64,000 nucleotides of DNA, from contig NZ_QCZE01000001.1 in NCBI RefSeq assembly GCF_003075035.1, positions 1,300,602 to 1,364,601 on the forward strand, read 5' to 3'. The position numbers and the translations under genes are program-made. Positions within the stretch are counted from its first letter, which is position 1. The number at the start of each line of letters is the position of its first letter. This document shows, piece after piece, positions 56,001-63,961 of this stretch. Under the pieces are notes generated by a model. That model ran no database searches and was not told the origin of the DNA. It saw nothing but the letters and a program-made list of their open reading frames with translations. The DNA is from Zobellella maritima (lineage in GTDB: Bacteria > Pseudomonadota > Gammaproteobacteria > Enterobacterales > Aeromonadaceae).

Positions 56001-56124
56001 CGGACTGGCCGGCCATTCGTTGGTCTGGGGGCCGGTCGCCACCGCCATTGTCTGGGGGCTGTCGGTGTCCACCCTGCTCACCCTGTTCGCCATTCCCCTG
56101 CTGTATCGGCAGTTTAATCAATGA
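53071..56124 (+). CDS. RND-family efflux transporter permease
   Basis: 1017 residues. Two repeats each with a large periplasmic loop and about six membrane segments (12 in all). The proton-relay motif VDDAVVVVESI is in TM4, and the HAE1/ACR-type start QRLLTNHVLANLTFLLVLVVG precedes the porter domain. It pumps hydrophobic or amphiphilic compounds out by proton antiport with the adjacent adaptor. The start overlaps the adaptor gene by 23 bases in another frame. No local TetR or other regulator is beside it. Substrate not predictable. Confidence 0.9.
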   Translation: MIQRLLTNHVLANLTFLLVLVVGAIGYGQLPRQQDPTINFNWLAITTALPGAAAEDVERQVTNPLEEALRTIPDTMFVSSNSRENVSSLLIRFKDIDSRTYDKRVQSVRRELSNAEDELPELASSPFVLEITSANAFPTVTLAVVGTANDENLRRQAFAIRQDLERLNGVDRVDPIGLHRPELQVRFDPERLAGQGLSPVQLADAVALWFRDIAAGRVSVEEQAWLVRLIGREPDADALKQLPLVGLDRHLRLADLAEVRQARRDPRQLARVNGRPAVLMSVMKQGDANTLALVARVQDYLHSRNRLGVQTGVELILIDDQTIPTRNAIRVMQTNALIGLSLVLLVAWLFLGLRIALLTAIGIPFILAGTFLVLWVGGETLNVVVLLGVVIVLGMLVDDAVVVVESIYYRLNRGSAPLDACLGAIAEVGRPVLSAVLTTMAAFLPLMLLPGILGQFMKVIPMVVSLALAISLLEAFWMLPAHVLAARVRFHRHSRGARFRRRMARRLQRLYLRYLLKAMRHPWLTFGLIGSLFLAALLSLALGLIRMDFFASDPLRLFYITLEMPAHTRVQDTQAKVQQLERIVRAHLDHDEIRAIAGYGGQKFTDREPLFGDHYGQLLVGLRPKPPDGREVAEIIDSLRQPVASLPGPLNLTFLTLAGGPPVSRPISIKVRGNEVDEVTRAARALQQMLTEIEGVTDIGNDAGGGRMALTLTPDYEAIIQAGLDPLQVLRTLNLLVDGELVADLQHQGQKLEIRVQAKAARLTDIRQLLDFQLPGPAGATPLSQLVHAEHRQSQANIRHYNFRRAITVEASLAEGGPDTLTANRLIKERWDRQYQARFANIDLDFSGELDDIQQSLDAMGRLFLLGVGVMYLILGTQFNSYFQPLLILATVPMAFTGVVFGLLLSNNPLSLYTLYGVVALAGIAVNSAIVLISAANQRRQAGMGLLHATLFAARRRLIPILITSLTTIAGLFSLATGLAGHSLVWGPVATAIVWGLSVSTLLTLFAIPLLYRQFNQ

Positions 56125-56194
56125 GGTGAAAACACCGAAGCAACCCGGCGCCGGGTTAAAACCTGATCTACGAAACTGATTGGCTATAGCCAAT

Positions 56195-56947
56195 TTAATC
56201 CAGCGGCACAAACACCTGGCTGCCGTCCTGTTCCAGTTGCCGGGTGCGCACCCCGAACACCTGATCAATTAAGCAGCAGGTGATCACCTCTGGCCCGCCC
56301 CTGGCCACCAGTTGTCCCTGTTGCAGACACCAGAGTTCATCACCGTAATGGCAGGCCAGGTTGATATCATGGATGGACACCACCACTGCCAGTCCCTGCC
56401 GGCTGAGTTGCTGCAACACCCGCAATACGCTCAGCTGGTGCTGCCAATCCAGGCTGGCCAAGGGCTCGTCCAGCAACAGCAGGCGGGCCTGTGAATTCAC
56501 CGAAGGGCTTACCTGCACCAGGGTCTTCGCAATCATCAGCCGTTGTTGTTCGCCCCCCGACAAGCTGCTGACAGTGCGTTCTAACAGGCTGGCCAACCCC
56601 AGCGGTTCGGTGAGGTCGGCAATGGCCTGGCACACCGCCTCGCTCACCCCGCCGATGGGCTCGGCGCCCAGCGCCAGCAGCTCGAAACCGCGCAGCCCAA
56701 GGGGCATGGTCTGCTGCTGGCCGAGCAGGGCCCGCCGCCGGGCCAGTTCGGCCAATCCATAACGTTCCAGGCGCCGTTCGTCCAGGCTGATTTTACCCTG
56801 CCCGGACAACAGGCCCGCCGCCCCCGCCAACAGGCTGGACTTGCCGCTGCCATTGGGTCCCAACAGGCAGGTCAGCCTGCCCGGCTGAAAATGTCCGCTG
56901 ACAGGACCGATACGGCCGGGCACCGCAAAACCTTCAAACGCCAGCAT
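56195..56947 (-). CDS. btuD: Vitamin B12 ABC transporter, ATP-binding subunit
   Basis: 250 residues. ABC motifs: Walker A GPNGSGKSS (33-41), Q loop GQQQTMPLG, signature LSGGEQQRL, Walker B LLLLDEPLASLD and the switch His in SIHDINLA. Size and sequence fit BtuD, which powers cobalamin uptake with BtuC and the periplasmic BtuF. Overlaps the end of btuC by 14 bases, so translation is coupled. btuF and btuB are not in the window. Confidence 0.88.
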   Translation of the reverse strand: MLAFEGFAVPGRIGPVSGHFQPGRLTCLLGPNGSGKSSLLAGAAGLLSGQGKISLDERRLERYGLAELARRRALLGQQQTMPLGLRGFELLALGAEPIGGVSEAVCQAIADLTEPLGLASLLERTVSSLSGGEQQRLMIAKTLVQVSPSVNSQARLLLLDEPLASLDWQHQLSVLRVLQQLSRQGLAVVVSIHDINLACHYGDELWCLQQGQLVARGGPEVITCCLIDQVFGVRTRQLEQDGSQVFVPLD

Positions 56948-57944
56948 GGCGGCGTACCAGTAAATAGAGGAACAGAGGCGCCCCCAGGGTAGCGGTCACC
57001 GCCCCGATGGGCAATTCACCGTTGCTGATCCCCTGACGGGCGGCGATATCGGCCAGGGTCAGGAAGCAACCGCCGGCCAGCATGGATGCGGGCAATAAAA
57101 AACGCTGCTGGCCCCCCACCCGCAGGCGCAGCAAGTGCGGTACCACCAGACCAATAAAACCAATCACCCCCGCCATCGCCACGCAAAAGGCGGTCAGCAA
57201 ACACACCGCCAGCACCAGCAGGGGGCGCAGCCGTCGGGTATTGAGCCCCAGCAGACGCGCCTGATTCTCACCCAGGGCCAGCAGATCCAGCTTGGCGCCC
57301 TGCCTGCCCAGCCATAACAGCACCGCCAGCGGTACCAGCCATAACCAGAGGCTGAGCTGCTGACCATAGCCCAGGCTGCCCATCATCCAGAACAGGAAGG
57401 TGCGCAGGGAGGCATCATCGGCCAGATACAGCAGCCAGGTCATGATGGCATTGGCAAAGATACCCACCGCCACGCCGAACAGCAGTAGCTGGCCCGCTCC
57501 CAGCCACTGGCGGCGCGCCAGGGTCAACAGGGCCAGGGTCACCAGCCAGGCACCAAGAAAGGCTGCCAATGACAGGCTCCAGTGCGGCAGCACCCATCCC
57601 AGGTGCGCGCCCAGCGCCAGGGTACTCACCGCGGCCAGGCTGGCGCCGCTGGAAATACCGATCAGGCCGGGTTCGGCCAGCGGATTGTGCAGCAAAACCT
57701 GTAGCACGGCGCCACACAGGGCCAGGCTGGCCCCGACCAGGATGGCCAGCAGGGTACGCGGCAACCGCAGTTGCCAGAACACCTGCCGCTCCAAGGGCGA
57801 CAGCTCTCGCCACAGGGCGTCCAGCCCGACGTCGAAGGCGCCCAGGTGCAGGCTGAGTGCGGCGCTGAAAAACAGGACAAGGGCCAGTCCCCATAGCCAG
57901 CGTTTTTGTCTGTCTTGCTGTCGTTGAAGAGGAAGTGCGAGCAA
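56934..57944 (-). CDS. btuC: Vitamin B12 ABC transporter, permease subunit
   Basis: 336 residues with about ten membrane segments, of the FecCD/BtuC family. Conserved pieces are LPRTLLAILVGASLALCGAVLQ, NPLAEPGLIGISSGAS and GLVVPHLLR, the last contacting the ATPase. It carries cobalamin through the inner membrane with BtuD. I looked for a cobalamin riboswitch in the 355 bases upstream and saw no B12 box. An iron-siderophore permease is the alternative, but the BtuD-type partner supports B12. Confidence 0.85.
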   Translation of the reverse strand: MLALPLQRQQDRQKRWLWGLALVLFFSAALSLHLGAFDVGLDALWRELSPLERQVFWQLRLPRTLLAILVGASLALCGAVLQVLLHNPLAEPGLIGISSGASLAAVSTLALGAHLGWVLPHWSLSLAAFLGAWLVTLALLTLARRQWLGAGQLLLFGVAVGIFANAIMTWLLYLADDASLRTFLFWMMGSLGYGQQLSLWLWLVPLAVLLWLGRQGAKLDLLALGENQARLLGLNTRRLRPLLVLAVCLLTAFCVAMAGVIGFIGLVVPHLLRLRVGGQQRFLLPASMLAGGCFLTLADIAARQGISNGELPIGAVTATLGAPLFLYLLVRRHAGV

Positions 57945-58067
57945 CGGCGGACACCGATTGGAAAAAAGGGCATGGTACCATCCTGATGCGCCACCACAAG
58001 CCTGCCGGGGACGACAAGTTTATCCCCTGAAAATGTCGTGGGCTTGCTAAAATGACAGATAACAAGG

Positions 58068-58096
58068 TTGTGATTGGGGGACTGAATCTCTACAAT
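58068..58096 (+). promoter_or_regulatory. Sigma-70 promoter ahead of speD
   Basis: TTGTGA at 58068-58073, 17-base spacer, TACAAT at 58091-58096; expected transcription start near 58103, giving a leader of about 200 bases before the speD start. Confidence 0.65.
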
Positions 58097-58230
58097 TCGC
58101 CCCCTATTCTTGCCCGTTGTTGGGTGAGAGCGACTCTACATGGTAATCAGGATGCGTAAGACCCTTGTCTTGCTAACATCAACGAGAATGGTGCGGTTGC
58201 CCAGGGGGCTGCCCGCATTCATGGGCTAAG

Positions 58231-58262
58231 CCCACCTGCCGGGCGCAGGTGGGGACATTTTT
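58231..58262 (+). terminator. Terminator-like hairpin in the speD leader
   Basis: Perfect 9-bp stem cccacctgc/gcaggtggg with a 5-base loop, then gacattttt. It lies 40 bases before the speD start and about 150 bases after the predicted transcription start, the layout of an attenuator or of the end of a small RNA. Confidence 0.6.
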
Positions 58263-58299
58263 GATACCGGGGAACCGGTGCAGTTGAGGATTGGAATAA

Positions 58300-59112
58300 G
58301 TGCTATCGACCAAAAAACTCAAGCTCAAGGGATTTAACAACCTCACCAAAAGCCTGAGCTTTTGTATCTATGATATCTGTTATGCGCCGACGTCGGAAAA
58401 GCGCGACGAATACATAGCCTACATAGATGAGATGTACAACGCCGACCGGTTGACAGAAATCCTGACCGAAGCCTGCGATATCGTAGGGGCCAATGTGCTC
58501 AACATCGCCCGCCAGGACTATGAGCCCCAGGGCGCCAGCGTCACCATCCTGGTGAGCGAAGAGCCCATCAAGGAATCGGATCAGGTCGACAAGACCGAAA
58601 CGCCGGGTCCCATTACCCCCGAGTCGGTGGTCGCCCACCTGGACAAGAGCCATATCTGCGTGCACACCTATCCGGAAAGCAACCCGGACACCGGCATCTG
58701 CACCTTCCGCGTCGATATTGAAGTGTCCACCTGCGGCATTATTTCTCCGTTGAAAGCGCTGAACTACCTGATCCACCAGCTGGACTCCGATATCGTCACC
58801 ATCGACTACCGGGTACGCGGCTTTACCCGCGACGTGAATGGCACCAAGCATTACATCGACCACGCCATCCACTCGATCCAGAACTTCATGACCGACGACA
58901 TCAAGAGTCTGTACCACATGGTGGATGTGAACGTGTACTCGGAAAACATGTTCCACACCAAGATGATGCTCAAGGACTTCGATCTGTCCCTGTACCTGTT
59001 CGACGTGGAGCCGGAGAGCCTGTCCGAACAGGAAGCCGAAGTGATCACCGAACGCCTCTACAAAGAGATGCAGGAGATCTACTACGGCCGCAACCTGCCG
59101 GACATTAAATAA
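58300..59112 (+). CDS. speD: S-adenosylmethionine decarboxylase (proenzyme)
   Basis: 270 residues, GTG start with GAGGA about ten bases upstream. The enterobacterial-type Spe[24 protein letters not shown] at the start, [20 protein letters not shown], and the self-cleavage site in [14 protein letters not shown], where Ser117 becomes the pyruvoyl group. It makes decarboxylated SAM for spermidine synthesis. In E. coli speE precedes it; speE is not here. The long leader with a terminator-like hairpin suggests regulation at transcription elongation. Confidence 0.95.
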   Translation: MLSTKKLKLKGFNNLTKSLSFCIYDICYAPTSEKRDEYIAYIDEMYNADRLTEILTEACDIVGANVLNIARQDYEPQGASVTILVSEEPIKESDQVDKTETPGPITPESVVAHLDKSHICVHTYPESNPDTGICTFRVDIEVSTCGIISPLKALNYLIHQLDSDIVTIDYRVRGFTRDVNGTKHYIDHAIHSIQNFMTDDIKSLYHMVDVNVYSENMFHTKMMLKDFDLSLYLFDVEPESLSEQEAEVITERLYKEMQEIYYGRNLPDIK

Positions 59113-59120
59113 GCCTCCCG

Positions 59121-59147
59121 AGCCCGGCCTTCAGCCGGGCTTTTTCT
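59121..59147 (+). terminator. Terminator of speD
   Basis: Stem agcccggc/gccgggct with loop cttca, followed by a T-rich run. Confidence 0.9.
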
Positions 59148-59200
59148 TTCCCCGCAGATACTGGTAAGCTCCCTATTCCACCCAGGAATAGGTTTTCATT

Positions 59201-60076
59201 ATGCTGCTCGAAGGACTGGAAACCCTCTATCTGCTGGCCCGGGAAAAAACCATGGGCAAGGTGGCGAGTCGTTTGTACATCACCCAGTCGGCGGTCAGCA
59301 AACGCATCAGTAACCTGGAAGCCCGCCTGGGCAAGAAGCTGGTCGAACCGGACGGCCGCCATCTGCGGCTGACACCGGAGGCCATCGCTCTGCTGACGCG
59401 TATCGGCCCCAACCTGAATGAACTCAAGGGAATACTGTTCGACAGCCAGCAGCTGACCGACGACAGCAGGCTGCATATTGCCTGCTCGGAGACCATCCTT
59501 GCCGGCTACCTGGGCCCCTTTTTACGCGACTACATGCAGCGGGATCAGCACCTCGATCTGGCCACCCACCACACCCCCGTCATCCTCGAACAGATCCGTG
59601 CCGGCGATGCGGTGCTGGGGATCTGCGCCGGCGAAATCATCGGCGCCCAGGGACTGGAAATACAGACCCTGCTGGAGGAGCCCTTTTGCCTGATTTACCC
59701 CAGCCGACCCGAATTCGGTCGCCCGCTCCGGGTGATCACCATCGATCTGGGAAACCCGGCCAACCGATACCTGGATGCCCGCCTCAGCCAGGCACAATTA
59801 TCCCCCTGGATGCAGATGGACTCCTATTTTGCCGCCGCCGAGCTGGGACGCGCCGGCCTGGCGCCCGCTACTGTGCCGCTCGGGGTCGCCCGCCTGATGG
59901 GCATAGCCGCGGCGTTTTGCCATTTACCGCCGGCCGGCAGCCGGTTAACCCGTCCGGTCAGCCTGTGTTTCCGGCCCAGCGCGCGCAAACGCGAGCGGAT
60001 TGCCCGCCTGATCAGCGCCCTGGAACACCACTTCGGTACCCTGAAGCCGACCTTCGACACGGGTTGGCTCAGCTGA
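59201..60076 (+). CDS. LysR-family transcriptional regulator
   Basis: 291 residues. The N-terminal helix-turn-helix (MGKVASRLYITQSAVSKRISNLEARLGKKLV, about 18-48) is standard; the C-terminal two-lobe effector domain is complete. Target unknown; its only close neighbour is yfcA, which it overlaps by 8 bases at the convergent 3' ends. No clear SD is seen ahead of the ATG (attccaccc...ggaataggttttcatt). Confidence 0.85.
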   Translation: MLLEGLETLYLLAREKTMGKVASRLYITQSAVSKRISNLEARLGKKLVEPDGRHLRLTPEAIALLTRIGPNLNELKGILFDSQQLTDDSRLHIACSETILAGYLGPFLRDYMQRDQHLDLATHHTPVILEQIRAGDAVLGICAGEIIGAQGLEIQTLLEEPFCLIYPSRPEFGRPLRVITIDLGNPANRYLDARLSQAQLSPWMQMDSYFAAAELGRAGLAPATVPLGVARLMGIAAAFCHLPPAGSRLTRPVSLCFRPSARKRERIARLISALEHHFGTLKPTFDTGWLS

Positions 60077-60851
60077 GCCAGCCGGCAAACCACTCCGGGT
60101 GCTGCTGCCACAGCAGACGGGCCGACATCAGCAGCGACACCGTCACCAGCATGGGTTTGATGATGCGGGTGCCCTGACTGACCACTACCCTGGAGCCCAA
60201 CCGGGCCCCCAGAAACTGTCCCCCGGCCATCGCCAGCCCGACCGTCCACACGACCTGGCCGCCCAGGATGAAAAACAGCAGGGAAGCGAAGTTGGAGGTG
60301 AAGTTGAGCAGCTTGGTGTGGGCGGTGGCCCGTGCCATGCTGAATCCCGCCAGGGCAATAAAACCCAGGGCGAAGAAAGAACCGGTTCCCGGACCGAAGA
60401 ATCCGTCGTAAAAGCCGACGCCGGTGCCTACCAGCAGCGCGAAGGGGATCACCCCCAGTCGTCGCTGCCGATCCTGGTCGCCCACTCGGGGAGAACATAT
60501 AAAATACAGGGCGAATGCCGCCAGCAGAAACGGCAGGACCTGCTGCAGCAGGGCGGCATCGATGCACTGTACCAGCAGGGTACCCAGCATGCTGCCGATA
60601 AAGGTACAGGCCACCGCCCAGCGCATTCCGGACCAGTCGATCAACCCTCGTCGCCAATAATAGAAGGTCGCGGAAAACGAGCCGAAGCTGCTTTGCAGCT
60701 TGTTGGTGGCCAGGGCCATGGTCGGCGGCATGCCGGTCGCCAGCAAGGCGGGTAAACTGATCAGGCCGCCACCACCTGCGATGGCATCGATAAAGCCGGC
60801 CACCAGCGCCACCAGCGCCAAGCCCCCCAGGGTGAGTAAATCCAGTTCCAT
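60069..60851 (-). CDS. yfcA: TSUP-family transporter YfcA
   Basis: 260 residues with eight or so membrane segments in two repeats. Sequence runs parallel to E. coli YfcA: GFIDAIAGGGGLISLPALL, MALATNKLQSSFGSFSATFYYWRR, GVGFYDGFFGPGTGSFFALGF, ATAHTKLLNFTSNF and GQFLGARLGSR. TSUP proteins move sulphite, sulphonate or related anions; YfcA's substrate is not fixed. Convergent overlap of 8 bases with the LysR gene. Confidence 0.9.
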   Translation of the reverse strand: MELDLLTLGGLALVALVAGFIDAIAGGGGLISLPALLATGMPPTMALATNKLQSSFGSFSATFYYWRRGLIDWSGMRWAVACTFIGSMLGTLLVQCIDAALLQQVLPFLLAAFALYFICSPRVGDQDRQRRLGVIPFALLVGTGVGFYDGFFGPGTGSFFALGFIALAGFSMARATAHTKLLNFTSNFASLLFFILGGQVVWTVGLAMAGGQFLGARLGSRVVVSQGTRIIKPMLVTVSLLMSARLLWQQHPEWFAGWLS

Positions 60852-61029
60852 ATTCGTTTCTCAGGTATTCATCCGGGCGCTAGCCTAACAGGAGTGTCCC
60901 GCCAGAGACAGGGAAAGCAAAGACTGCAACCCATTCCTTTTATTCATCATTCAGGCAAATCGTGCTAATCGTTTAGCCTGGCCCCTCGTCTATGGTAACG
61001 TAACGCTAACATTAACGAGGAGAAGTGCG

Positions 61030-61635
61030 ATGACCGACTCCGTTTTAAGCTTGTTGCCCAGCGATTTTCCCGAGGCCGACGACAGCGCCTTTATCAACAC
61101 CGGACAGCGCCGGCTGTACCTGGCGGGTGGCTGTTTCTGGTGCACAGAGGCCGTGTACCGGCAACTGGAGGGGGTGCTCTCGGTCACTTCCGGCTATGCC
61201 GGTGGCAGCGCCGACACCGCCAACTATGATGCGGTGTGCACCGGCCGGACCGATCATGCCGAGACCATCTGCATCGAATACGACAGTACCCTGATAGGCC
61301 CAGCCACCCTGCTGAAGGTGTTTTTCGGCATCGCCCACGATCCGACCCAGCTCAACCGCCAGGGCAATGATCAGGGTCGCCAGTATCGCTCTGCTGTATT
61401 CTATCAGGACGATGACGAACGCCGGCTGGCCGCCGACTATATCGCCCTGCTTGAAAAGGATTCGGTATTCACCGCCCCGATAGTGACCACCCTGGAGCCG
61501 CTGACCGCCTTTTTCCCGGCGGAAGACTATCATCAGAATTATGCGGCGCTGCATCCCGGCCAGCCCTATATCGCCGCCGTGGCTCAACCCAAGGTGGCCA
61601 AAGTGCAGCATTACTTTAAAAGCCGGTTGAAATAA
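61030..61635 (+). CDS. msrA: Peptide methionine-S-sulfoxide reductase MsrA
   Basis: 201 residues with GAGGAG seven bases upstream. The catalytic motif GGCFWCTEA has Cys35 as nucleophile. Further signatures are VTSGYAGG, HAETICIEYD and the YRSAVFYQDDDE segment. It reduces the S epimer of methionine sulfoxide, using thioredoxin. msrB follows after 15 bases, so both diastereomers are handled by one operon. Confidence 0.95.
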   Translation: MTDSVLSLLPSDFPEADDSAFINTGQRRLYLAGGCFWCTEAVYRQLEGVLSVTSGYAGGSADTANYDAVCTGRTDHAETICIEYDSTLIGPATLLKVFFGIAHDPTQLNRQGNDQGRQYRSAVFYQDDDERRLAADYIALLEKDSVFTAPIVTTLEPLTAFFPAEDYHQNYAALHPGQPYIAAVAQPKVAKVQHYFKSRLK

Positions 61636-61650
61636 TAAGGACACCCGATC

Positions 61651-62121
61651 ATGGCACAGACCCCCAGCCCCTACGATCTAAGCCCACCCGAGCCGCAACA
61701 GCTGGCCCGGCTGGCCGCCGGCCTGAGCGACGAAGAGCGGCGCATCCTGCTCAATCAGGGCACGGAGCCGCCATTTTGCGGCGGCCTGCTGGATAACAAG
61801 CAGGAAGGCAATTACCTCTGCCGGCTGTGCGCTCTGCCGCTGTTTTCCTCGGCCTGCAAATTCGAGTCCGGCACCGGTTGGCCCAGCTTCTATGTGCCCT
61901 ACCACCCGGACCACATCCGCGAGCTGATCGATACCGGTCATGGCATGCGCCGGGTGGAGATCCGCTGCGGCCGCTGTGACAGCCACATGGGCCATGTATT
62001 CCCCGACGGTCCGGCCCCGACCGGATTGCGCTACTGCCTGAACTCCGCCTCCCTGAGCTTTTGCCCCAGTAACGAAGAAAAGCCCGATCCCCTTAACCGG
62101 GGTGAAACCGGCTTCCTGTAA
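61651..62121 (+). CDS. msrB: Peptide methionine-R-sulfoxide reductase MsrB
   Basis: 156 residues. The structural zinc pairs are CRLC and CGRC; the catalytic Cys is in [11 protein letters not shown]; the [11 protein letters not shown] motif is the substrate pocket. The resolving Cys (CGG near residue 42, in PPFCGGLLD) is present. It reduces the R epimer of methionine sulfoxide. Co-transcribed with msrA. Confidence 0.95.
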   Translation: MAQTPSPYDLSPPEPQQLARLAAGLSDEERRILLNQGTEPPFCGGLLDNKQEGNYLCRLCALPLFSSACKFESGTGWPSFYVPYHPDHIRELIDTGHGMRRVEIRCGRCDSHMGHVFPDGPAPTGLRYCLNSASLSFCPSNEEKPDPLNRGETGFL

Positions 62122-62314
62122 GCCCCGGTTTTCGCTACCCGTGCCGCGGCCAACCGGCCGCGCGCACGGACAGGCCGGCAGCCCTTGCTGTACCGGGGCT
62201 CCGCCTGGAAACATCGGTTAATAATAATGTTCAATTCCGCTCGGTATGGTTACCATAAGGGACTGCAGGAAAGCGCATCCCTCGGCGCACAATGGCCAAA
62301 CACCGGAACTCAAG

Positions 62315-62659
62315 ATGTCACAACAACCCGCCAATGTGCATGACCACTATCATGCCCATATTTACTTCGATAACGCCACAGCCGAGCAGGCCGATTCCCT
62401 GCGACTGCAGGCGGGTGACTTGTTCGGGGTCGGCGTCGGCCGAATGCATCGGCAACGGGTCGGTCCCCATCTCTACTGGAGCTGCCAGCTGTCTTTCGAC
62501 CGGGCCCAGTTTGACGATCTGATCCCCTGGCTGGAGCGCCACCGCAACGGCCTGAACATACTGATCCACGGCCGGACCGGTGATGACCTGGCCGATCATA
62601 CCCGATACGCCTACTGGCTGGGCAAACCCTGCCCGCTCAGACTGGAGGTGTTCACATAA
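62315..62659 (+). CDS. DOPA 4,5-dioxygenase family protein
   Basis: 114 residues from the ATG at 62315; a further upstream start at 62246 is not supported. The domain is marked by HDHYHAHIYFD (metal-like His cluster), GVGRMHRQRVGPH and LIHGRTGDDLADHTRYAYWLG. This family includes plant and fungal DOPA extradiol dioxygenases and many bacterial members of unknown activity. It stands alone. Confidence 0.85.
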   Translation: MSQQPANVHDHYHAHIYFDNATAEQADSLRLQAGDLFGVGVGRMHRQRVGPHLYWSCQLSFDRAQFDDLIPWLERHRNGLNILIHGRTGDDLADHTRYAYWLGKPCPLRLEVFT

Positions 62660-63091
62660 CATCGGGGCCATTGGCAACGGCCCCCTGGGATCGACCAGGG
62701 TTGCCCCGGCGAGCATGTCTTTTTTGGTGGCCATCTGCCACTCCTTACGAGCTCTGCTGAACACAACACCCATATACCCACTGGCCATGGGTGAAACATT
62801 CCGGTACTTGCTTTTGAATTCCACCTGCCAGTAACTAAATAGCTGTTCCTGATTGTGCTACAGAAATCAGGCTCGAACGCAGACTCGCCGTGAGCGCATG
62901 ACGCTCGATGGTTCAACCCACTGCGAACTTTCACTGGATGTTCGGTTAGCTTGAAACACCTCGTCTCAGCGAGCAAGCTCGCTTCCCAGGGACTCGCACC
63001 CTCGATATTGCTGCCATGAAAAGGATGGAGGTATGCTTAGATAGTGGTACTTCGGCACTTACCCGTTTCCCCTTTCGGTTATCATTGCAAT
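62660..63091. other. Gene-free gap with dispersed repeat family 1, copy B
   Basis: 432 bases. Two small hairpins directly after the dioxygenase-like gene (ggggcc/ggcccc, 62664-62683; ccctggg/ccaggg, 62683-62700) may end transcription. Repeat family 1 occupies 62838-62990 (listed next). On the minus strand an ATG at 62734 has an ideal AAGGAG but leads into the antisense of the dioxygenase gene, so I do not call a gene. Confidence 0.55.
62838..62990 (+). repeat. Dispersed repeat family 1, copy B
   Basis: Matches copy A (24918-25078, opposite strand) over about 150 bases and copy C in its core. It contains ctgcgaactttcactggatg, a degenerate outer stem (ggttcaa/ttgaaac) and the palindrome gcgagcaagctcgc. 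Confidence 0.75.
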
Positions 63092-63961
63092 ATGGAAGTC
63101 ATTCGACAACATATCGAGCGGCAGGTGATGGGTCTGACCGGTCTGGCGCTGGGCGGCATCGATTACGAACGTCCCCTGGGCGATCCCGGCCTGTTTGGCC
63201 CGCACAGCATCTGCTGGCAGGTACACAGCGATTTTCCCTCCATGCTGTGTGGCGGCATCAGCGCCCTGATGCTGCAGATGATGCATCCCCTGGCCCTGGC
63301 GGGGGTCTGGGAGCACTCCAACTTTCGCAACGACATGCTCGGCCGGCTGCGCCGCACCAGCCAATTTATCGCCGGTACCACCTTCGCCCCTACCGCCGAT
63401 GCCTGGCGTCTGATAGAGAGGGTCAGAAAGATCCACGCCAAGGTAACCGGGACCGCCCCCGATGGCCGCTCCTACGCCGCCAGTGATCCCGAATTGCTGG
63501 GTTGGGTACATGTCGCCGAGGTGCGTTGCTTCCTCGCCGCGCACCTGCGTTATTGCAACCCGCAGCTGAGTGGTGCCGCCCAGGATCGATACTATAACGA
63601 GGTGGCGCGCATTGCCGAAGCGCTGGGCGCACGGAATGTGCCACGCTCGCGCCGGGCAGTGGCAGCCTACCTGGACAAGATACGTCCACAGCTGGTATTC
63701 GATGCCCGTACCGCAGAATTATTCACGTTGTTGCTGACGGCCCCCTCGCCCAACCTGCTGACCAAGCCAGTCGGGCGGCTGATGGCCCACGCCGGCATCG
63801 ATCTACTGCCCCCCTGGGCACTCGCCCGCACCGGCCTGCAGCTCGGCAACGGCAGACGCCGGCTGATACGGCTGGGCATGAACGGCGTGGTCCCCCTGCT
63901 GAGATGGTCGATACGCAACGGCGCCTCTCATCGTGCCCGGCGGCGTGTCGCAGCCCAATAG
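63092..63961 (+). CDS. MpaB/DUF2236 family oxygenase-like protein
   Basis: 289 residues from the ATG at 63092; an in-frame ATG at 63044 would add 16 residues and neither has a strong ribosome site. Characteristic features of the MpaB/Rubber-oxygenase (DUF2236) fold are MMHPLALAGVWEHS, FIAGTTFA and WVHVAEVRCFLAAHLRY, containing the His residues that in the family coordinate haem. Function in gammaproteobacteria is unknown; oxidation of a lipid or isoprenoid is possible. No transmembrane segment is clear. Confidence 0.8.
   Translation: MEVIRQHIERQVMGLTGLALGGIDYERPLGDPGLFGPHSICWQVHSDFPSMLCGGISALMLQMMHPLALAGVWEHSNFRNDMLGRLRRTSQFIAGTTFAPTADAWRLIERVRKIHAKVTGTAPDGRSYAASDPELLGWVHVAEVRCFLAAHLRYCNPQLSGAAQDRYYNEVARIAEALGARNVPRSRRAVAAYLDKIRPQLVFDARTAELFTLLLTAPSPNLLTKPVGRLMAHAGIDLLPPWALARTGLQLGNGRRRLIRLGMNGVVPLLRWSIRNGASHRARRRVAAQ

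Larger units (their letters stand above)
57945..58299. other. Divergent region between btuC and speD
   Basis: 355 bases. The part near 58068-58096 is a promoter for the speD direction; a terminator-like hairpin is at 58231-58260; a GC hairpin (gggggactgaat/aattcgccccc, 58076-58104) overlaps the transcription start. Both are listed or described with speD. The btuC promoter must lie in 57950-58060; no known riboswitch is seen. Confidence 0.55.

Noticed and set aside
57945..58060. Possible cobalamin riboswitch upstream of btuC
   Set aside because: No B12-box-like sequence or the expected multi-stem fold could be found by eye.
58103..58262. Known small RNA (6S, 4.5S or CsrB-like) in the speD leader
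   Set aside because: The sequence does not match the conserved parts of 6S or 4.5S RNA, and it lacks the many GGA loops of CsrB-type RNAs.
62318..62734. Minus-strand ATG at 62734 with ideal AAGGAG spacing
   Set aside because: After about 30 codons the frame runs wholly antisense to the dioxygenase-like gene. It could be the start of a lost gene, but no product can be supported.
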